In this document: piece by piece, positions 57,540 to 64,000 of the stretch
Position numbering within the stretch: the stretch's first letter is position 1
Layout: every line of letters begins with the position of its first letter
Assembly (NCBI GenBank): GCA_900660155.1
Contig: CABFPE010000208.1
Location: 1,019,383-1,083,382 of the forward strand
DNA: 64,000 nucleotides
Reading direction: 5' to 3'
Source: Hofstenia miamia
Taxonomy: Eukaryota > Xenacoelomorpha > Acoela > Hofsteniidae
Program-made: the position numbers and the translations under genes
The notes under the pieces: generated by a model
The model's input: the letters and a program-made list of their open reading frames with translations, nothing else
Told to the model about the DNA's origin: nothing
The model's database searches: none

Positions 57540-57590
57540 TATATTTATTTATTTATTATTTATTTATTTATTTATTTATTTATTAATAAA
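57540..57590. repeat. (TTTA)n tract, LINE 3' tail
   Basis: A run of TTTA units. Since the adjacent LINE lies on the minus strand, this is its (AAAT)n 3' tail. Confidence 0.9.
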
Positions 57591-59201
57591 GTTAGTGCTT
57601 TCTACAATATAGAAAAAAGTGTACAAAAATCTACTATAAGTACTAACTGAATTGTTTCTATTTCTTTGTTGCAGAGGTTACTATAATAGTTCATTTTCTA
57701 TGGATAGTTAAATAAGTTCTTATTCATTAATTTTAGATTGATAATAGAAGAATGATGTACTTAGTTATTTGTATTTATTGAAGTAATTCTTTGACTGTTA
57801 AGATAATTCCTTTTTAGAGCATTCTTGATGAAATTAGCCACTTTCTTTTTGAACAATTGAAACTTTTTTCAGATCGATCATCTTTATCCAATTTATTCCA
57901 TAATTTTACTGCAATATTTATGAATGAATCCTTCATAATTTTGCTTCTAAGTTTCTTGATTTGATATGTACCACGTCTAATATTATATTTTAGGGAGATG
58001 TTATCTTTCATTTTATAAAATATTTTCAAGATCTTAATGTTGCATGATATCATCTGGATATAATAACATATAATCTTTTGCCAATTTTCTTTTAATTCGA
58101 TTATTATTGCTATTGATAATTTTGTTCATCTAATTGAAAATGTTATTTAATTTTCTTTTTGAATTTTCACTTAGATTTGTTAGCAAGTAACAAGAATAAG
58201 TATATTTTGATACAACCATTTACATAAATAACATTGCGATCCATTTTCTTGGTAATAAATCTGTTATCTTTTTAATTAACTTGATGGTATCAGCCATTTT
58301 TGAATTAAAGAATTTATATGATCTTTGAGTTTTACTTGATTGTCAATTAACACTCCTAAGTATTTTATTCTTGGTTGCTCTATAATTTCCTTGTTGTTAA
58401 GAAACTATTTTGTTTTGTTTCGTCTTTTGTTAATTTATTCATCTGCATAAAAGCAGTTTTTTCAGTATTTAGAGACATCATGTTTTTGTTATAGTAGTCA
58501 TGTATGAGATATAAATTGGTTTGTAGTTCATCGATGTTTGTTGTATAGATTAATGTATCATCTGCATATAACATACATTTTATATTTATGTGATTTGAAA
58601 TATCATTTATATAGATATTAAACAACAAAGGACCCAAAATAGAACCTCACGGAACACCCCTTTCCATTTTCAAAAGATTTGATGATTCATTTTTAAATTG
58701 CACAAATTGATATCAATTATTTAAGTAATCATCAATAAGTGAAGAAGAAGTAAGGTCAAAGTTGTATGTATCTTTCAAATTTTAATTAATATTCCATGAT
58801 CTATAGAATTGAATGCCTTTGCAAGGTCTAAAGAAAGAATATATACACTTTCCTTTGTATGTGTGAGTTGTCTCCAATCTTCTACTGTATCCAAAAGAGC
58901 ATTCATAGTAGAAGAATGTTTTCTAAATCCAAATTTATTTTGATTAAACAAGTTGTATTTTTTAAAATAACAGCTAATCTGATCGTGTAAAATTGTTTCG
59001 AATATCTTATTAATTCCAGTTAATATTGATATAGGTCTGTAGTTTGAGGAAATGTTGCTTATACCTTTTTTATAGATTGTAATAACTTTTGAAACCTTTA
59101 GTTTATCAGGATATTAGTTGAATTTAATGCATTCTTTAAATAAAAACACAAAGGTCTTGCTATAACACTTAGCGATTCTTTTAAAAACCATATAGGATAG
59201 N

Positions 59202-59587
59202 CCGTCCAACTTTCTCCTGGAACATCAGAAGATAAGAAGCATCTCACCATTCAACAACTGTGTGAGACTCATTGGATAGCCTGGGTGACTTCTTTCGAGC
59301 AGTTCGTGACATATTATGTTGCCATCACCCGAGCTCTGATGGCAATCGCAGGTTGGACGGATTCTAATGCTTCTTCTCAAGCTCAATCCCTACTTTCCAC
59401 CACTTCTGAATTTGTTGTCAGTCTATTAACAACTGTTGCTGTTCTTCAGAATACAGATACACAGTCCAAGCAACTGCAAAGCAAAGAGACTGACCTGAGT
59501 GCTGGGATGGAATCTGTGAATGGTATCATCACTGCACTGGAAAATGCACGCTGCAACGCAGAACAGAGCTTCAAGACAGTCTACAAG
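59202..59587 (+). mobile_element. hAT (DUF4371/ZMYM-like) transposase exon on a misplaced contig
   Basis: Between single N's at 59201 and 59588 a 386-bp piece has a continuous plus frame: LTIQQLCETHWIAWVTSFEQ, FVTYYVAITRALMAIAGWTD, SQAQSLLSTTSEFVVSLLTT and so on to the N. This matches the ...LCeTRW..r..al......i...L......A..L......F......vL pattern of hAT proteins of the ZMYM/DUF4371 type. It is intact over its length and GC-richer than the LINE around it. It replaces LINE sequence that should be there, so its place in the scaffold is doubtful. Confidence 0.7.
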
Positions 59588-60349
59588 NGAAACATATCTA
59601 AAAGCAAATGAACTTGCATTGAATTTTAAATTTTTATGTTTTTCAAATTTGTTCGTGATATTATATTGCTGACCACTAAATTTTCCCAAGTTTATGAAAT
59701 CTTCATTAAATATATTTGATATTTCTAATTTATTGAACACATGATTCTCTTTCTTATCTAATAGGCATTCAGGTTCAATATTTGAATGTGGTTTCAAAAA
59801 ATTATTAATGTATTTCCACTTTTGAGAACATGTTTTCATTTTTTCAAAAGAAGATTTCAAAAATGAATTTAGATCTTTTTTACATCTATTCGATGCAATA
59901 TTTCTGTAGATTTTATAATTCTTCATATTTTCATAACTTTTATCTTTATACAAATTTTTATAGGCTTGATGTTTCTCTTTAATATGTTTCTTAGACTTTT
60001 CTGAAATCCATATTTTCCAACTAGGAATTCTTTTTTGATTTACAGGAATGATCTTCTTTGTAACTGGACAATGTTTATTATATAATTGATCCAAGTTATT
60101 ATTGATAAAGCTTAGTTTCTCATTAATGGACATTGAGTTATAATAGTTACGCCAATTTAGATTTATTAAGTCCCAAAATAATTTTCTCTGTTAAATTTTT
60201 TACAATCATTATAACATACCCTTTTTTTTCTTTGTTGATTTTCATTTTAACATATATTGTACATGTAATTTTCACACATTTAATCAGAATGTCTTTGTTT
60301 ATCACGAATGGCTCTGTGTCTACATTACCATAATCTATTTTATTTTTTA

Positions 60350-60740
60350 AATTGTTGGGATTCTTCGTACCAGAGTTGAGCATAATCACCATTCAACCAG
60401 CGCTCTAAGCGGCTCTTGAGATTTGACTCTTCGTATTTCAGGTGATTGGAACCCCCATGAGGAGGAGAAAAGAGAACACAAGCAGGCAAAATATAAATCT
60501 CCACTCAATGATTAATGAAACTTGGTTCCCGCTTAACCTTAATTAAAGAGTGATTCACAGCTTTAGCCCAGAGATTACGACAGCTGATTGGAACAATTTT
60601 TCTAGCAGAAATAGAAAGCATTTCAATATCAGAAAGTGAGGGAAATACAGGCGTTATTCCAGGTGAGCGAGGCGGTAGCCCTGCACCTTCAAATCTGGAA
60701 CCATTGACAGTATAATGTTTGGCAAGCATGCAAACATATG
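60350..60740 (-). mobile_element. Retroelement ORF fragment of uncertain clade
   Basis: Minus-strand frames read SISARKIVPISCRNLWAKAV (about 60625-60565) and, after a stop, ILPACVLFSPPHGGSNHLKY then RLERWLNGDYAQLWYEES (about 60500-60360). The pattern lPkcvL..P.rGG..h......R..rW..Gd...LW is one I associate with the region before the reverse transcriptase in a group of aquatic-invertebrate retroelements. It stops abruptly at about 60350, where the LINE begins, so the LINE may have inserted here. It is a broken fragment. Confidence 0.4.
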
Positions 60741-61320
60741 CTACAAATGTTAGTATTTAATGATAGCAACGAAAGCTGCTGTGTGAGAGTTGTGTGCGAA
60801 TTGGATTGCTGAACATCTTCTGATTTGTTGATGGAAAAATATTGTCCATTAGATTCAATTTGTTTCATTGAAATTTAGATTGTATATGTTCTCTTGATGT
60901 TATGTGTGGGGACATAATCATATTACTCCATGTTTATGGCAATTACACGCACTATTTTAACTCAAAAAATGAATTTTGCCTTCTGCTTAGTATACATAGT
61001 GGCATAGATTTCATCAGAACAAAGGTGGAATCGGGCTCAGATTTTCGATCCCGAACCCGATAGTATCAGCCCGAACCCGAAACTATCAATCAAACTAATT
61101 CAGTGATGTCAATCAAGGTGATTAAGTACAACGTCTATCAAAACAAATCTCATTTGATGTTGGGGAGAATCGACACAATAAATAATCTAATTTACCTCGC
61201 TGAAACTATTTGAATTCTTGCCAGCATCCAACCCGATTTCAACCCGAAACGCCTTGGAAAATCTCTTGTCAATACATTGAAATTAATTATATGCTGCTTT
61301 AATATCTGCAACGGACCATG
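60740..61320. other. Intergenic; CCCGAA-rich patch
   Basis: GATCCCGAACCCGATAG...GCCCGAACCCGAAAC at 61049-61085 and AACCCGATTTCAACCCGAAAC at 61229-61250 look like hAT subterminal repeats of another family. No gene seen. Confidence 0.4.
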
Positions 61321-61323
61321 GAC

Positions 61324-62420
61324 GGACGCACCAGTGGCGTACAGACGGAGAGGCCTCGACATATAATGGTCACCCGTTGCCCCCTTTCCCAAAAATACTA
61401 TTCGATTGAATTTTGGTTTTCATACCAATTGAATCTGAATCAATTACGTTAACTTAATGTATTCGAGGTCCTTGAAGTAATTTAATGATTCATGTTCATC
61501 CCTATAACCTAGGTTAGGGCTCGTATCGGGTGCGGACAAAGGCGTATGGGCACGGACTGGGTAGACGGGCTCTAAGTGGAAAATGATTGCTTGTCGTTGT
61601 TTGAGGATACTAATGTTTAAATCCATTTGTTTAAAGTAAATTAAACCTATTGAGCGGCAAGAATGTTCTATTCATTCTATATATATATCTATTTATTTCT
61701 GAATATATATTTCATGAAACACTAAGTTTCATGTAGATTTCCAGCAGAAATTCCGAAATATCACATAAAATATTACACTAAGTACAAGTCCTTGCTACTT
61801 TTAAAAAAATGTACCAAACTTATAAAAGATAAACTAAAATCCTAGAAGAAACCCTAGATCCCTAACTATGAGATATTTGGTCCCCCAGGTACTCGTAGCT
61901 GGCCACGTTCCTACAGAAGATCATGAAAAGTATTTTCAATAATGGCTATGCGCTTTGATACACGAGTTGCCAATGAATTTGACTACGCGTTTTGAAAAGA
62001 TTTCAAGAAACGGGACCAATTTTGACTTTATAATTGTAAAGTTAAACTTACCAGTCAATGTCAACAAAAGTTCTTAATTTTTGCTTGACAGTAAATTACA
62101 AAATTCCCATGCAGCTGTGACGAAGAGCATCCATCCGCAAACCAGAGATCCAATCAATATATATTGATGAAGTTTCCCTTACCATTGTGAAGTTATTTTA
62201 GACCAGAATGGTTCATATATTGAGCATTTACTGTAGAAATATGATAATACCGATGTTTATTAGTCTTTATTTTGTATTTTGTTTCTCTTAAATTGAAAAA
62301 TTTTATATATATATATATTGTATGTATATATATGAAATTTCAACTGGGCCCCACCTCAGATATTTTGACCCCCTTGGTGCCTCCCCTAATTCAATATTGC
62401 TGGTACGCCACTGGACGCAC
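61324..62420. mobile_element. 1.08-kb hAT-like nonautonomous element with 8-bp TSD
   Basis: The element is 61332-62412. The left end CAGTGGCGTACAGACGG and the right end, reversed, AGTGGCGTACCAGCAAT share AGTGGCGTAC. GGACGCAC is repeated exactly at 61324-61331 and 62413-62420. GC-rich words near the left end (61500-61575) stand out. It has the same end type as the pieces at 13900 and 18367. No transposase frame was recognised inside. Confidence 0.8.
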
Positions 62421-63890
62421 ATTTCATTTTTCTGTAAAAATTTTTAAATTTACATTTAAAAAATTCCTGTCAAGTGAGAAAAAATTAATGACTATTTTCG
62501 CAGATAAATCAAACGTAATATCGTTTGGAAAACGTTGAGTTTCTATCTTAACGTAGCGGACACAAACTTCAAATTACGAAATAAATTAGGTTAAAAATGA
62601 CTATAGTAATAAACCCACTCAATGGTACTCTATTCACAAGTGTAGTACCTATACTAATATATTTGAATTGCGAAAATGCAGAAAACACATATGCTAAGGT
62701 AATGAATTTGATGAATTTTTTATCCAAAAGAAAATTCTAAGAATGTCTTAATAATATTTAAGAAAAAATTCATTTCTTATTATTTAAAAATCGTTTAAAT
62801 ATTGGAAACATTTTTTTACTCAGTTTTTTCCAAATTAACGAAAATCAATTTTCACGTGGTTGACAATTTTATTCAATTAACCATAAACATATTGAATGAA
62901 ATATTTATGAAATTAAATTGCATTATAGTGATATATCTGCTTTTTTATATGTTTTCACCTAATAAAACTTTAGAGAAGTAAGCTACTAAATTCAAATTAT
63001 GGCAAGTTACAAAATATAATTAATGGCATTTTGTGACAGCACAGCCTTAATATGGTGTGACCCTCGGACCCATCTTTTCTTTCCATTGGTCACAGGAGTA
63101 GAGTTTCTGAGGTTTGCACATAACAGACATTTCCAGATAATCCTTTTTCAAAATCAAAGAGGTGCTTCCTCTATTGATCCTAGGAAGTCGGAACAGTAAG
63201 CAGAGGGCCAACCTGTATTTGAAACTTTTTATTACCCTCCCCCCCCTCTTACTGAGCCATGGCACATGACAGTTCATAGGTGCAGGCAAAAATAATTCAA
63301 CTTAATTTATAGCAAAATATTATTCCTTGTGATTGTTCCTTTATTTAGGATGAAATGAAATTAAAAAAATATGTTACTGAGGAGAAAAGAAGGTATTCAA
63401 TATACTAAACCTCAAGTTGAATATTTGAAATTAGTTAATAGCAACCATTTCTGTTAACATGCAAAATTATGTAGTTTTTTCTGAAAAGTGGACGGCTAAC
63501 TTAACAGATACTAAACACGCTACTTTATGTAATCATTCACTAAATATAGACTTAGCCCCAACAGTATATTCCTCACACCATGATCTCTGTGATATTGGTT
63601 TCTCGTTAATAAAGAGGTTGTTCTGAAAAATGTTTACATGAATCACAATTAACCATAGCTTAGAACATCCCTTGTGTTAAGGAGACGTTTTTTTACCATT
63701 CCGCAAGGCATGTTTAACTTGGAAAACGAGTACTAATTCAAAGGTCGCTATTCTAAATTTCCGTGAAAATTTTTTACAAAATTTCAACTCTCCTGTTAAT
63801 GTACTTCAATAATCGAAAAATTTTCAATGTAATGAAATTCATATAGAAGTATATGTGTAAAGATGACACTATGCATTAATATATTTACAA
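62421..63890. other. Intergenic; no gene recognised
   Basis: A mixed-composition patch at 63050-63290 stands out from AT-rich surroundings and has an open minus frame (80 codons, CHVPWLSKRGGRVIKSFKYR...), but no motif or splice context supports it. Confidence 0.35.
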
Positions 63891-63895
63891 TATAT

Positions 63896-64000
63896 GTACA
63901 TATATATATATATATATATATACTAGCTGTTTGACCAGGGTTTCGCTCGGAAAATGCATTCAAAAAAAAGCAGAAAATTCTCCCTGGGATATTTTCCCTC
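63896..64000. mobile_element. (TA)n followed by a retroelement-end-like motif
   Basis: A TA microsatellite (63896-63922) runs straight into ACTAGCTGTTTGACCAGGGT and TTCGCTCGG. ACTAGCTG...GACC.GG motifs beside TA repeats are common at the ends of invertebrate retroelements (RTE- or Penelope-like); here only the first bases are in the window. Confidence 0.4.

Larger units (their letters stand above)
57540..60350 (-). mobile_element. Non-LTR retrotransposon (CR1/Jockey-like LINE), degenerate
   Basis: Minus-strand blocks in order: a linker and N-terminal region (60190-59610, with WKIWISEKSKKHIKEKHQAY and NKLEISNIFNEDFINLGK); after a misplaced contig, RPISILTGINKIFETILHDQ and FGFRKHSSTMNAL (about 59050-58900), LSLDLAKAFDSIDHGIL (about 58850-58790, RT motif A), GVP-stop-GSILGPLLFNIYI (about 58660-58610), MLYADDTLIY (about 58573-58545, catalytic YADD intact), and a C-terminal KLWNKLDKDD region (about 57900). 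It ends in (AAAT)n read on its own strand (57540-57590), the usual LINE tail. Endonuclease is nearly absent, so it is 5'-truncated. A stop before GSILG and several frame changes make it inactive. Confidence 0.85.

Noticed and set aside
63047-63289. Minus ORF of 80 codons as a gene
   Set aside because: GC-richer than its surroundings but without start context, splice sites or any recognisable motif; kept only as a note on the intergenic stretch.
1-64000. CRISPR arrays, tRNA or rRNA genes
   Set aside because: No regularly spaced direct repeats with unique spacers, and no tRNA or rRNA sequence, were noticed by eye; a tRNA scan was not possible.

Overview
The window is eukaryotic, strongly AT-rich and gene-poor. 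It has split genes with GT-AG introns, AATAAA signals, AT, GA and TTTA microsatellites, and a dense layer of decayed transposons. A nuclear receptor, an ecdysteroid-kinase-like (EcKL/CHK) relic and a PAN/apple-type protein point to an animal, most likely an invertebrate. An arthropod such as a copepod would fit, but the species cannot be fixed from this sequence. The window is an assembled scaffold: a 1000-N gap lies at 35760-36759 and seven single N's mark contig joins, several with duplicated overlap or a misplaced contig.

Region by region: 0.4-2.25 kb, last exon of a cysteine-rich extracellular-type protein. 3-4.3 kb, an EcKL kinase pseudogene. 6.3-6.8 kb, a LINE RT fragment. 9.1-11.1 kb, a pogo-like DNA transposon piece beside a broken LTR-type retroelement. 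11.3-14.1 kb, two hAT transposase remnants and a hAT-like MITE. 16.8-17.5 kb and 20.8-21.2 kb, hAT-family nonautonomous elements with 8-bp target-site duplications. 23.8-25 kb, a small unknown ORF and a mariner remnant. 25.4-37.1 kb, a minus-strand nuclear receptor gene whose five proposed exons join in frame to about 367 residues; its introns hold a near-perfect 124-bp hairpin, a 207-bp foldback and transposon debris. 38.7-40.6 kb, hAT and Tc1 remnants. 41.5-43.6 kb, a 2.1-kb Polinton-type fossil (long inverted repeats with AG ends, 6-bp TSD) with a TTAA-flanked piggyBac-like MITE inside it. 44.8 kb, a possible 63-residue secreted peptide. 48.7-51.9 kb, two more hAT-like MITEs and two unknown minus-strand ORFs. 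54.4-62.4 kb, a Harbinger-like MITE, a second piggyBac-like MITE, a mariner, a LINE of nearly 3 kb on the minus strand with an (AAAT)n tail, and a 1.08-kb hAT-like element.

No operon-like or co-functional cluster is visible. The main host genes are the receptor, the apple-domain exon and the dead kinase, and they look unrelated. The main value of the window is the receptor gene model, including one-residue insertions in both zinc fingers, and the series of transposon boundaries that can be placed to the base from TSDs and inverted repeats.
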